A stretch of 17,588 bases of DNA from Flavobacteriaceae bacterium UBA3478 (GTDB taxonomy: Bacteria; Bacteroidota; Bacteroidia; Flavobacteriales; Flavobacteriaceae). The DNA lies in assembly GCA_002381155.1 (NCBI GenBank), contig DFQX01000058.1:787-18374 (forward strand), read 5' to 3'. Shown here one piece after another: positions 1 to 6,953 of this stretch (within the stretch, counting starts at the first letter, position 1; each line of letters begins with the position of its first letter). The position numbers were made by a program, and so were the translations under genes. The notes beneath the pieces are model-generated. The model saw nothing but the letters and a program-made list of their open reading frames with translations, had not been told where the DNA came from and ran no database searches.

Positions 1-1
1 G

Positions 2-133
2 CCTTTTACCGCCTCAATTACCAATTACCGTAAAAATGGTGAAGCCTACCTATGTAAGGTTAAGATTGTACCGCTTTACAACAAAGCAAACAACCTCACT
101 CACTATATCGCTTTCGAGCGAGAGGTAGCCTAG
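2..133 (+). CDS. PAS-domain protein, C-terminal fragment
   Basis: An open frame enters from the left edge and ends at TAG 131-133, leaving 43 residues. They fit the last strands of a PAS/PAC domain: an NYRKNGEAY stretch, then KIVPLY, a short turn, and HYIAFEREVA just before the stop. Many PAS and LOV sensory domains end in this N-Y-x-K-x-G ... P ... FIGxxxDV pattern. Compared with flavin-binding LOV domains, the first conserved Asn is present, but the second (after the aromatic pair) is Cys, and the conserved Gln of the last strand is Glu. A classical LOV photocycle is therefore doubtful, although the Cys-containing helix lies outside the window. The domain is at the extreme C-terminus, so any output domain would be upstream, or the protein is a stand-alone PAS unit. 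Ligand and partner are unknown. Confidence 0.6.
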   Translation, partial: PFTASITNYRKNGEAYLCKVKIVPLYNKANNLTHYIAFEREVA

Positions 134-182
134 CCCTTCTTAACCTAGATTAAGATTTCTCAGCTTTTTAACCTACAGGGTT

Positions 183-202
183 GAATTTTGCTTGTACCTT
201 TA
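183..202 (+). promoter_or_regulatory. Weak promoter candidates before the YceI gene
   Basis: Two near matches to the Bacteroidota -7 element TAnnTTTG lie here: GAATTTTG at 183-190 and TACCTTTA at 195-202, each with one mismatch. The second would give a leader of about 12 bases, like the other promoters in this window. No convincing TTTG -33 element stands at the right distance from either, so the assignment is tentative. Confidence 0.22.
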
Positions 203-219
203 AAAGAAAAATTCAAACC

Positions 220-774
220 ATGAAACGTATTCTATTATTACTGACAGCTGTTTTTACAATCAGTCTATCTGCACAAGGTGTAAACTTAGCCTCTAGCAAT
301 CTAAAATGGTCTGGATCTGATGTTACGGGCAAGACCCATTTCGGATCTCTTTCATTCTCTAAGGCAGACCTTCAGGTGTCTAACGGTGACATCACCGGCG
401 GAGCCTTTGAAATCGACATGACTACTTTAAAGGTTGAAGACCTTACCGGTGAGTGGGCTGATAAGTTAGCGGGACACCTGAGTTCAGATGATTTCTTTTC
501 AATTGACAAATTCGAGAAAGCTTTTTTAATCTTAACGGATGTATCTAAGCTTAGTGACGGATCATTTCATGCGAAAGGTGATTTAACCATCAAAGGAATC
601 ACTCAACCAGCTGAGGTTCACTTTACTTCAAATGGTGCGAATGGCTTCAATGCAGCAATGACCTTTAACCGTGCGAAATTTGATGTTCGCTTTAGATCAG
701 GATCATTCTTCGAAAATTTAGGAGATAAGTTAATCTTAGATGATATCAAGCTTGAAGCAATCCTTACTTTCTAA
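220..774 (+). CDS. Exported YceI-family protein
   Basis: A 184-residue YceI-like protein. The family forms a lipocalin-like eight-stranded barrel that binds long isoprenoid or amphiphilic lipids in the periplasm. The ATG at 220 is preferred over an in-frame TTG at 181 because it begins a clean signal peptide (MKRILLLL, hydrophobic to about residue 16, SLSAQG cleavage region at 16-20). The mature part shows family features: WSGSDVTGKTHFG near residues 29-42, where related proteins have a W-x-G-x-K-x-x-G-x-H pattern; a GGAFEIDMTTL strand; and LTIKGITQPAEV, matching the L-x-x-x-G-x-T-K-x-V motif. The aldehyde dehydrogenase gene follows after 20 bp and may be cotranscribed. The exact ligand cannot be read from sequence. 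Confidence 0.88.
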   Translation: MKRILLLLTAVFTISLSAQGVNLASSNLKWSGSDVTGKTHFGSLSFSKADLQVSNGDITGGAFEIDMTTLKVEDLTGEWADKLAGHLSSDDFFSIDKFEKAFLILTDVSKLSDGSFHAKGDLTIKGITQPAEVHFTSNGANGFNAAMTFNRAKFDVRFRSGSFFENLGDKLILDDIKLEAILTF

Positions 775-794
775 GTTTTCGTTAACTTAGAGCA

Positions 795-2183
795 ATGAGT
801 TCAATTGCTGAAATAATCGATAAGCAGCGCCGGTTCTTCGAAGCCGGCGCTTCGCGTTCTATCCCTTTTAGAAAAGCCGCGCTGAAAAGACTTTCGGCTG
901 CGATCTGTAGCCATGAATCTGAAATCCTTCAGGCCCTAGCAGACGATTTAGGAAAGTCTGTTTTTGAATCTGTGGCCACAGAAATTAGTTATGTTCAGTC
1001 TGAAATTACCCATACTCTTAAACATCTGGGTCGATGGAGTGCTTCTGAATCTCGTTCTGTAGGTTTAGCATCATTTCCCGCGAAGGCAAAAGTGATCAAG
1101 GACCCTTACGGAGTGACGTTGCATATTGCGCCATGGAATTACCCTTTTCAGCTCAGTCTAACTCCTCTGGTTTCAGCCGTTGCTGCTGGTAATACGGTGG
1201 TTCTAAAGCCCAGTGAATACTCTGAAAAGACAAGTCTGCTATTAAAAAGAATCGTAGAAGAAGTGTTTGATCCTTCGCATGTAACGGTGGTATTGGGAGA
1301 TGCTCAAACGAGTACAGAACTACTGAGTCATTCTTGGGATTATATTTTCTTTACGGGTAGTGTTGGAGTAGGTAAAATTGTTGCCAAAGCGGCTGCAGAA
1401 TACCTTACCCCATGTACCCTTGAGTTAGGAGGTAAATCACCCTGTGTGATTGATGAAACCGCTCCCTTAGAATTAACTGCACGTCGCATTGTTTGGGGAA
1501 AACTACTCAATGTTGGTCAAACTTGTATTGCCCCCGATTATCTGCTAGTGCACGAGTCTGTAAAGGAGCCCCTACTTCGGGCTTTGGTGGCTCAGATTGA
1601 GAAGGCTTACGGTAAATCAGCATTAGAGAGTGAAGATTACGGACGATTGATCCACCCGAAACACGTAGCTCGAATGAATCGTTTCACCAGTGAGGCGACG
1701 GTGTATTATGGTGGGGTGACCGATGAAGATAACTGTTATGTTTCTCCGACCATTTTGGTGGATGTTGCCAAAGATTCTTCGGTGATGCAAGAGGAGATTT
1801 TTGGTCCTGTATTACCGGTTATTAGCTATAACAATTCTAAAGAGATGGACCAGTGGCTGAGAAATCATCCGAATCCTCTAGCCTTTTATGTTTTTTCTAA
1901 GAACAAGTCGTTTGCCGAAAAACTTTTAACTACCTATTCCTTTGGTCAGGCTGCTGTAAATGACACCATCATGATGATCGCTGAAAACAGTCTTCCTTTC
2001 GGAGGGGTAGGGAATAGTGGTTACGGAAGTTACCATGGTAAGTACGGTTTCGATACATTTAGTCGGGAAAAGCCCGTTTTATATCGAGCTACTTGGCTAG
2101 ACTTGCCGCTTCGATACGCCCCTTACAAAGGAAAGCTCAAAGCGCTTAAGACACTTTTAGGAATCAATAGTAGGCTGAGTTAA
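795..2183 (+). CDS. NAD(P)-dependent aldehyde dehydrogenase, class-3-like
   Basis: A 462-residue cytoplasmic enzyme that oxidises aldehydes to carboxylates. The catalytic set is complete: APWNYP at 112-117 with the oxyanion Asn115; KPSEYS with cofactor-binding Lys138; FTGSVGVGK (about 186-194) for the nucleotide; LELGGKSP with general-base Glu210; and GQTCIAPDY with nucleophile Cys244. EEIFGPVLP follows further on. The short N-terminus and GQTCxAPDY form point to the ALDH3 group, which acts on fatty or aromatic aldehydes. There is no C-terminal hydrophobic anchor like that of the microsomal fatty aldehyde dehydrogenases, so it should be soluble. It starts 20 bp after the YceI gene, with no intervening promoter or terminator seen. 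The substrate is unknown; a lipid-derived aldehyde would fit that neighbour but is only inferred. Confidence 0.93.
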   Translation: MSSIAEIIDKQRRFFEAGASRSIPFRKAALKRLSAAICSHESEILQALADDLGKSVFESVATEISYVQSEITHTLKHLGRWSASESRSVGLASFPAKAKVIKDPYGVTLHIAPWNYPFQLSLTPLVSAVAAGNTVVLKPSEYSEKTSLLLKRIVEEVFDPSHVTVVLGDAQTSTELLSHSWDYIFFTGSVGVGKIVAKAAAEYLTPCTLELGGKSPCVIDETAPLELTARRIVWGKLLNVGQTCIAPDYLLVHESVKEPLLRALVAQIEKAYGKSALESEDYGRLIHPKHVARMNRFTSEATVYYGGVTDEDNCYVSPTILVDVAKDSSVMQEEIFGPVLPVISYNNSKEMDQWLRNHPNPLAFYVFSKNKSFAEKLLTTYSFGQAAVNDTIMMIAENSLPFGGVGNSGYGSYHGKYGFDTFSREKPVLYRATWLDLPLRYAPYKGKLKALKTLLGINSRLS

Positions 2184-2217
2184 CTATAACTTCATCTTAA
2201 AGGCCGTTTTAAATCCT

Positions 2218-2225
2218 TAATTTTG
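2218..2225 (+). promoter_or_regulatory. Putative -7 element for the DtxR-type regulator/glpD operon
   Basis: TAATTTTG is an exact match to the Bacteroidota -7 consensus TAnnTTTG. It lies 20 bases before the ATG at 2245 in a 61-bp gap after the aldehyde dehydrogenase stop. Transcription would begin near 2231, giving a leader of about 13 bases. No TTTG -33 element is evident at about 20 bp upstream; only TTCA at 2191-2194 lies nearby. Confidence 0.45.
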
Positions 2226-2244
2226 AGATTCAAAGCTGCTATCA

Positions 2245-2658
2245 ATGCCCACCATTGAAAAGGAAAATTATTTAAAGGCACTCTATCACTTCAATGAGAA
2301 GAAAGAAGGGGTTACTGTAACTGCACTGAGCAAGCGCTTTGCAGTGAGTAAGTCTACGGTGTCTAATATGCTCAAGGATTTAGTTCAATTAGGACTAGTT
2401 AAGACCGAGGCTTACAAACCGATTTACCTTACTGAAAAAGGACAGCAGCATGCGAAAATGATTGTGGCTAAACATCGACTCATCGAAACTTTCTTGGTAG
2501 AAAACATGGGATTTGATCCAGACGAGGTTCATGAAATCGCAGAGGAATTAGAACATGTGAAACATCCGGAGTTTTTTAAACGGATGCAAGAGATGATGGC
2601 CAATTTCAGTCATGATCCGCACGGTACACCCATACCCAAACATTCGTTTAAATCTTAA
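2245..2658 (+). CDS. DtxR/MntR-family metal-dependent transcriptional regulator, short form
   Basis: A 137-residue winged-helix repressor of the iron/manganese-responsive DtxR/MntR family. Residues 23-65 hold the helix-turn-helix and wing (VTALSKRFAVSKSTVSNML, then LTEKG). The dimerisation and metal domain follows: His77 in KHRLIETFL, and Glu100, Glu103 and His104 in AEELEHVKH, which line up with MntR His77, Glu99, Glu102 and His103. At the positions of MntR Asp8 and Glu11 this protein has Asn8 and Lys11 (ENYLKALY), so the metal site is only partly canonical. The end (DPHGTPIPKHSFKS) stops where longer relatives continue into an SH3-like FeoA domain, so this is the short form. The glpD gene starts 2 bp after the stop, implying cotranscription. 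It may sense Mn or Fe, but the metal and targets are not shown. Confidence 0.85.
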   Translation: MPTIEKENYLKALYHFNEKKEGVTVTALSKRFAVSKSTVSNMLKDLVQLGLVKTEAYKPIYLTEKGQQHAKMIVAKHRLIETFLVENMGFDPDEVHEIAEELEHVKHPEFFKRMQEMMANFSHDPHGTPIPKHSFKS

Positions 2659-2660
2659 TT

Positions 2661-4214
2661 ATGAATCGCGCTCAAAACCTTAAACGACTTCAATCGCGCA
2701 AGAAACCCTGGGATATTGTTATTATCGGCGGAGGCGCCTCAGGAATAGGTTCCGCAATTGATGCGGCTTCTAGAGGTTATAAAACACTATTGTTAGAGAA
2801 ATACGATTTTGCCAAAGGAACTTCTTCGCGCAGTACCAAGCTCGTACACGGCGGGGTTCGCTATTTGCAAAACGGCGATATATCACTCGTTATTGAAGCA
2901 CTCCGCGAGCGTGGAATTATGCGTAAAAATGCACCTCATTTAGTTCAAGATTTGAGTTTTGTAATCCCTTCTTATGATTGGTGGAATAGTCCTTTTTATG
3001 GGTTAGGCCTTAAGGTTTACGATATGATGGCGGGTAAATTGGGCCTGGGGCCTAGTACTTTACTTGACCGAGAAGAAACCTTGGCTCTTATCCCTAACGT
3101 TAAGAAAGAGGGGCTTCGTGGTGGAGTAATTTATCATGATGGTCAATTTGACGATGCACGAATGGCGGTTTCAATGGCGCAAACAGCCGAAAATCATGGA
3201 GCTACGCTTTTAAATTATCTCTCTGTTGAGGATTTGATTAAGGATGAGAGTGAAATGATTACGGGAGTCGCTGCAAAGGATACATTAAACGGGGATACCT
3301 ACAGTATTGAGGCAAAAGTGGTCATCAACGCTACTGGGGTTTTTTCAGACAGCGTAATTCAAATGGATCAGCCAGGAACTCCGGCCCGTATCCGACCCAG
3401 TCAAGGAATACACCTCGTTTTAGACGGCTCTTTCTTAGATGGTAAGCATGCCATTATGGTTCCTCAAACTACAGATGGAAGAGTATTATTTGCGGTTCCT
3501 TGGAATGATTACGTGGTTGTGGGTACCACAGACACGGCGATTGATTCAATTGATTTCGAGCCAAAGCCCCTTGAAGAAGAAATTGATTTTGTATTAGAAA
3601 ATGCAAGCGCCTACATGAGTCGTATGCCTAAAAGAGAGGATGTTCTTAGTGTGTTCTCGGGATTACGTCCGCTGGCAGCTTCAAACAATGACTCAGAATC
3701 TACCAAGGAGGTTTCGAGACACCACAAGGTCATTGTGAGTACGAGTGGGCTGCTCAGTATTCTGGGAGGTAAATGGACTACCTACAGAAAAATAGCTGAG
3801 GATACCATAAACACAGCCATTACGGTTGGGGGATTTCCTGAGAGAAAATGCTCTACCGAATTGCTACCGATTCACGGATATGACTATAATGCCGACTGGT
3901 CAGACCCGATGCACGCCTACGGTACGGATGCTGAAAAAATTCGAGAACTATCATTCGGGAATGATTCCCTTTCTAAGGCATTTTATATTAGCCCGAATAT
4001 GATTCATTGGGCGTGTACTGAAGAAATGGCTGTTACCCTTGAGGATGTTTTAGCTCGAAGACACCGAGGTTTGTTTTTAAATGCGAAGGAAACCTTAAGA
4101 ATTGCGCCTGTAGTTGCTCAGCTCATGGCAGAATTCCTAAACAAGGACAAGCAATGGATATCTGAACAGATTCATGCTTTTGAAGAGGTTGCCTCTGCTT
4201 ATCTTATTCTTTAA
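2661..4214 (+). CDS. glpD: FAD-dependent glycerol-3-phosphate dehydrogenase
   Basis: A 517-residue membrane-associated flavoenzyme that oxidises sn-glycerol 3-phosphate to dihydroxyacetone phosphate and passes electrons to quinone. The N-terminal FAD fold is clear: IVIIGGGASGIG at 19-30 and Glu46 for the ribose. The family signature follows at about 54-70 (TSSRSTKLVHGGVRYLQ). Later motifs include VINATGVFSD (231-240), VVVGTTDT (295-302), FSGLRPLA (342-349) with the substrate-phosphate Arg345, and LGGKWTTYR (378-386). The C-terminal domain matches the DAO_C cap of GlpD. Length is normal for bacterial GlpD. It is preceded at 2 bp by the DtxR/MntR-type regulator. No glycerol kinase or facilitator gene is in the window, so glycerol 3-phosphate probably comes from lipid turnover or genes elsewhere. 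Its last 11 bases overlap the convergent TolC-like gene. Confidence 0.95.
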   Translation: MNRAQNLKRLQSRKKPWDIVIIGGGASGIGSAIDAASRGYKTLLLEKYDFAKGTSSRSTKLVHGGVRYLQNGDISLVIEALRERGIMRKNAPHLVQDLSFVIPSYDWWNSPFYGLGLKVYDMMAGKLGLGPSTLLDREETLALIPNVKKEGLRGGVIYHDGQFDDARMAVSMAQTAENHGATLLNYLSVEDLIKDESEMITGVAAKDTLNGDTYSIEAKVVINATGVFSDSVIQMDQPGTPARIRPSQGIHLVLDGSFLDGKHAIMVPQTTDGRVLFAVPWNDYVVVGTTDTAIDSIDFEPKPLEEEIDFVLENASAYMSRMPKREDVLSVFSGLRPLAASNNDSESTKEVSRHHKVIVSTSGLLSILGGKWTTYRKIAEDTINTAITVGGFPERKCSTELLPIHGYDYNADWSDPMHAYGTDAEKIRELSFGNDSLSKAFYISPNMIHWACTEEMAVTLEDVLARRHRGLFLNAKETLRIAPVVAQLMAEFLNKDKQWISEQIHAFEEVASAYLIL

Positions 4215-5595
4215 TACTTTGAAAGATTGAATTGAAGTAGAATTCAGCTAAAGCCATTTTTTGCTCCACTTCGGTATCAATGGCCTTCAGTGTGGCTTCG
4301 ATGAGCTTTGATTCTCTCGAGTTTACAAGGAAAAGCGAGCTTTCTCCAGCCTCAAACTTTTGTTGTTCTCCTTTAAAGAGGGTCGTGTAGTCAATAACCA
4401 TGGAGTCGGCTAGGAGACGTTGGCGAGAAAGCGATTCTGAGGCTGTGTTTAGTGCGGCCAATTTATTTTTTAATTCGATGTAAACACGCTCCTGTTCTAA
4501 GGTTGCATCTTGCAGTTTTAAACTGGCAAGCTTCAATGCCGAACGTTCTTTTCGCAAAAAGAGCGGTAGCGCTACCTTCAGTTTCGTAGTGCTATTATTG
4601 GGATCTAAAGCAAGATTAAAATTTTGACTCGGATCAGTTTCTGATAGCCATTGATAATCTAGCGTGACTTCGGGTAACAGATTGCTTTGTTGAAGCCTTC
4701 TTTCAAAACGTTGAATGTCTGTTTTATATCCAAGGGCTCTCAGTTTTGGATGCGACTCTAAATCGATGTTATCGATGGAGAAAAGGGTTTCAAAATTCTC
4801 CTCAGACAGTGCAGGGATTACTTCCCGGTTAATCTCAACGGGCGTATCTTCAATCCATAGATAATTCGAAGCTTTAAGTGCTTTTTCTCTCAATTTTAGG
4901 CTCGCTTTCTCCTGACTGAGGAGTCTATTCTGATAGGCAATTCGCGCTTCTGTAGTGTCGATTGCGGCCAGATCACCCGAAGTAAAACGATCTCTTACCC
5001 CATCATATCTGAACTTGGCGTTTGCGATGAATTCGTCAAAAATCTCATAGGCTTTATAAGCCCGATACCAATCAAGGTAGGCATCTGTAGCCTCAAGGAG
5101 AATTTCGTTCACTCGAAGTGCATTCTCCTCTTTTGCTTGGTCCACAAACCGCTTGGCTTGCTTTAGAGCTGTCATACGCTCGTTAGCGAGTAATCCTTTT
5201 CCCAAATCAATTGAGGCGCCGACACCGTAAAGTTGATCTCCACTTATGATATTCTCAGGGTTAATCAAGGCTCCTTCAGCTTCGCTAAATTGTCCTTTGA
5301 GTATGAGGCCGTAATAAGTAGGTACTGAAAAGGTTGCACTCAGACGCTCGTAATAATTACTTCCTTTGAAGGTTTTATCGTTGAAGTCTGCTGCTAGCTT
5401 GGGATCGAAAGCACCTCTGGCTTTAAGTAGTTTAGCTTCGCTTTCACTCAGCTTGATGTCTGCTTGTTTCACCAGCGGATGAAAAGCCTTTACATAACCC
5501 AAGAATTCTTCTAAGCCTAGAGACTCTTGTCCCCTTACCGTTGATGTACTGCACAGAAAGACCGTCAGTAATAATGATAAAAGAAATCTACTCAT
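4204..5595 (-). CDS. TolC-like outer-membrane efflux factor
   Basis: A 463-residue outer-membrane channel of the OEP/TolC family and last gene of the exporter operon. Residues 1-22 form a signal peptide (hydrophobic FLLSLLLTVFL, ending near VRG). The mature protein has two similar halves of long amphipathic helices, about residues 25-230 and 270-460, rich in Ala, Leu, Glu and Lys. Each half carries short beta-strand stretches, such as LSATFSVPTYYGLI and STTKLKVALPLF, which would form the barrel. Examples of the helical pattern are LLKARGAFDPKLAADF at the start and FEAGESSLFLVNSRESKL near the end, the latter typical of the family. The ATG shares one base with the adaptor gene's TAA stop, so the two are coupled. 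It should dock with the HlyD protein to let cargo exit the cell. The 3' end overlaps glpD by 11 bp. Confidence 0.88.
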   Translation of the reverse strand: MSRFLLSLLLTVFLCSTSTVRGQESLGLEEFLGYVKAFHPLVKQADIKLSESEAKLLKARGAFDPKLAADFNDKTFKGSNYYERLSATFSVPTYYGLILKGQFSEAEGALINPENIISGDQLYGVGASIDLGKGLLANERMTALKQAKRFVDQAKEENALRVNEILLEATDAYLDWYRAYKAYEIFDEFIANAKFRYDGVRDRFTSGDLAAIDTTEARIAYQNRLLSQEKASLKLREKALKASNYLWIEDTPVEINREVIPALSEENFETLFSIDNIDLESHPKLRALGYKTDIQRFERRLQQSNLLPEVTLDYQWLSETDPSQNFNLALDPNNSTTKLKVALPLFLRKERSALKLASLKLQDATLEQERVYIELKNKLAALNTASESLSRQRLLADSMVIDYTTLFKGEQQKFEAGESSLFLVNSRESKLIEATLKAIDTEVEQKMALAEFYFNSIFQSIKE

Positions 5596-6953
5596 TACTT
5601 AATCTTGATAGGAAGTTTAGGAGTTTTAGTTGCTTCTGGCCTATAATATTCTGGTGGGAAACCGTTGAGTTGACGCCAAATTTCGTAACCCACCGGTACA
5701 TTGTTTAGTAATGCAATTGTACGTGCGCCTGAACCCATTCGAACTTCTTCGGGCCATGGATGATCTTCAGGATCTGGTGCTAATAGTACTCGATAGAGGT
5801 TATTTTCGCTGATGAAATTTTCAATAGCCACAACGCGTGCACCATAGGTTCCGTAGGATACGTTTGGCCATCCACTAAAGACGATAGCAGGCCATCCGTC
5901 AAATTCAATTCTCGCCTTCTCCCCGATTTTGATTAACGGCATGTCAATCGGTCTCACATAGGTCTCAACAGCCATTTGGTAATTATCTGGCATAATAGAA
6001 ACCAAACGATCACCTTCCTTAAAGGTTTCGCCAATCCCCCCCTTAATTGCCTTATTGATAAAGCCTGATTGCGGAGCGACCACATATCCAAGGTTAGCTC
6101 TTGAAGTGTAATTGGCAAGGGTATTCGATAGTTTGGCTACTTCACCCACGGCTTCAAAGCGATTCGATTTGGCCGTTGCTAGATCCGATCGAGTCTTCGA
6201 TAGTTTATCCATAAACTCCGCTTGAATTCGGTCGATTTCTAGGCGTGCAATAGCTACTTCGTTTTTGGCGTTTTGAAAATTATTCTCTGCTCCTATATAC
6301 TTGGCTTCAGTTTCTCTGAGTTTCAGTCGCTTTTCCTCAACTTCCCGTGTTGATTTTAGTCCTTTTTCATAAAGACTCAATTCTCGATCTAAGCGAGTTT
6401 GAGCAATTGAGCGATCCGTTTTGGCAGCTTCGAATTTAATGCTGTCATTTTGCACATATAGTACGGTCTGTGACAGTTTATTTTCGGCTTGATTTAATTT
6501 AAGCTTTCGCTCTGACTCTAATGCGGTTAGTTGTGTTTTAAGGGCATCAATCTTTTCTAAATAGGCAAGAACCGCAGCTTTCTTTGCTTCGAGTTGTTCG
6601 CTGGTACGTTGCAATAATTGGGGGTCGAAATACTCGCTTTTAACCTCTGAAATACGAAGGATGGTATCTCCTTTGGTTACAAAATCTCCTTCGCGTACGA
6701 ACCACTCCTCTATTCGCCCCGGAATGGGTGATTGTACGGTTTGCGGCCGCTTGTCGGGCTCTAATGTAGTGACATGCCCTTGCCCGGTAATATTCTGTGT
6801 CCACGGCAAGAACATGAAGACTAATAAAATAGAGAAGAATATCAGCAAGAATCGATTGAATTGCTTGTAATAGTCCATACTAAAAATTCGATTCCCTGAT
6901 CGGTACTTGTCATAATCGAATTTTGGGCTCGGTTCATTTGAAATATTTAGCAT
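5595..6953 (-). CDS. HlyD-family periplasmic adaptor (membrane fusion protein)
   Basis: A 452-residue adaptor joining an inner-membrane transporter to a TolC channel. One transmembrane segment spans about 34-50 (FLLIFFSILLVFMFLPW), after a 30-residue cytoplasmic tail. The first half of the lipoyl-like domain follows at about 70-105 (VQSPIPGRIEEWFVREGDFVTKGD). A long coiled-coil hairpin covers about 115-285. The second lipoyl half is at about 293-330 (VAPQSGFINKAIKGGIGETF), and a beta-barrel region runs to about 425. The pattern is that of type I secretion adaptors rather than RND MFPs, which lack the N-terminal anchor and start with a lipobox. The start codon lies 7 bp inside the ABC gene, and the stop shares a base with the TolC-like start. 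The export substrate is unknown. Confidence 0.92.
   Translation of the reverse strand: MLNISNEPSPKFDYDKYRSGNRIFSMDYYKQFNRFLLIFFSILLVFMFLPWTQNITGQGHVTTLEPDKRPQTVQSPIPGRIEEWFVREGDFVTKGDTILRISEVKSEYFDPQLLQRTSEQLEAKKAAVLAYLEKIDALKTQLTALESERKLKLNQAENKLSQTVLYVQNDSIKFEAAKTDRSIAQTRLDRELSLYEKGLKSTREVEEKRLKLRETEAKYIGAENNFQNAKNEVAIARLEIDRIQAEFMDKLSKTRSDLATAKSNRFEAVGEVAKLSNTLANYTSRANLGYVVAPQSGFINKAIKGGIGETFKEGDRLVSIMPDNYQMAVETYVRPIDMPLIKIGEKARIEFDGWPAIVFSGWPNVSYGTYGARVVAIENFISENNLYRVLLAPDPEDHPWPEEVRMGSGARTIALLNNVPVGYEIWRQLNGFPPEYYRPEATKTPKLPIKIK

Noticed and set aside
138..155. Inverted repeat TCTTAA/TTAAGA with a 6-base loop after the PAS-protein stop, as a possible terminator
   Set aside because: Only six mostly A-T pairs and followed by a mixed TTTCT rather than a T run, so the stem would be too weak to call.
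181..219. TTG at 181 as the start of the YceI gene
   Set aside because: It would place 13 charged and polar residues before an intact signal peptide; the ATG at 220 gives a normal exported protein.
6661..6870. Open frame of 69 codons on the plus strand
   Set aside because: It lies wholly antisense to the HlyD gene, with low-complexity charged sequence and no recognisable motif.
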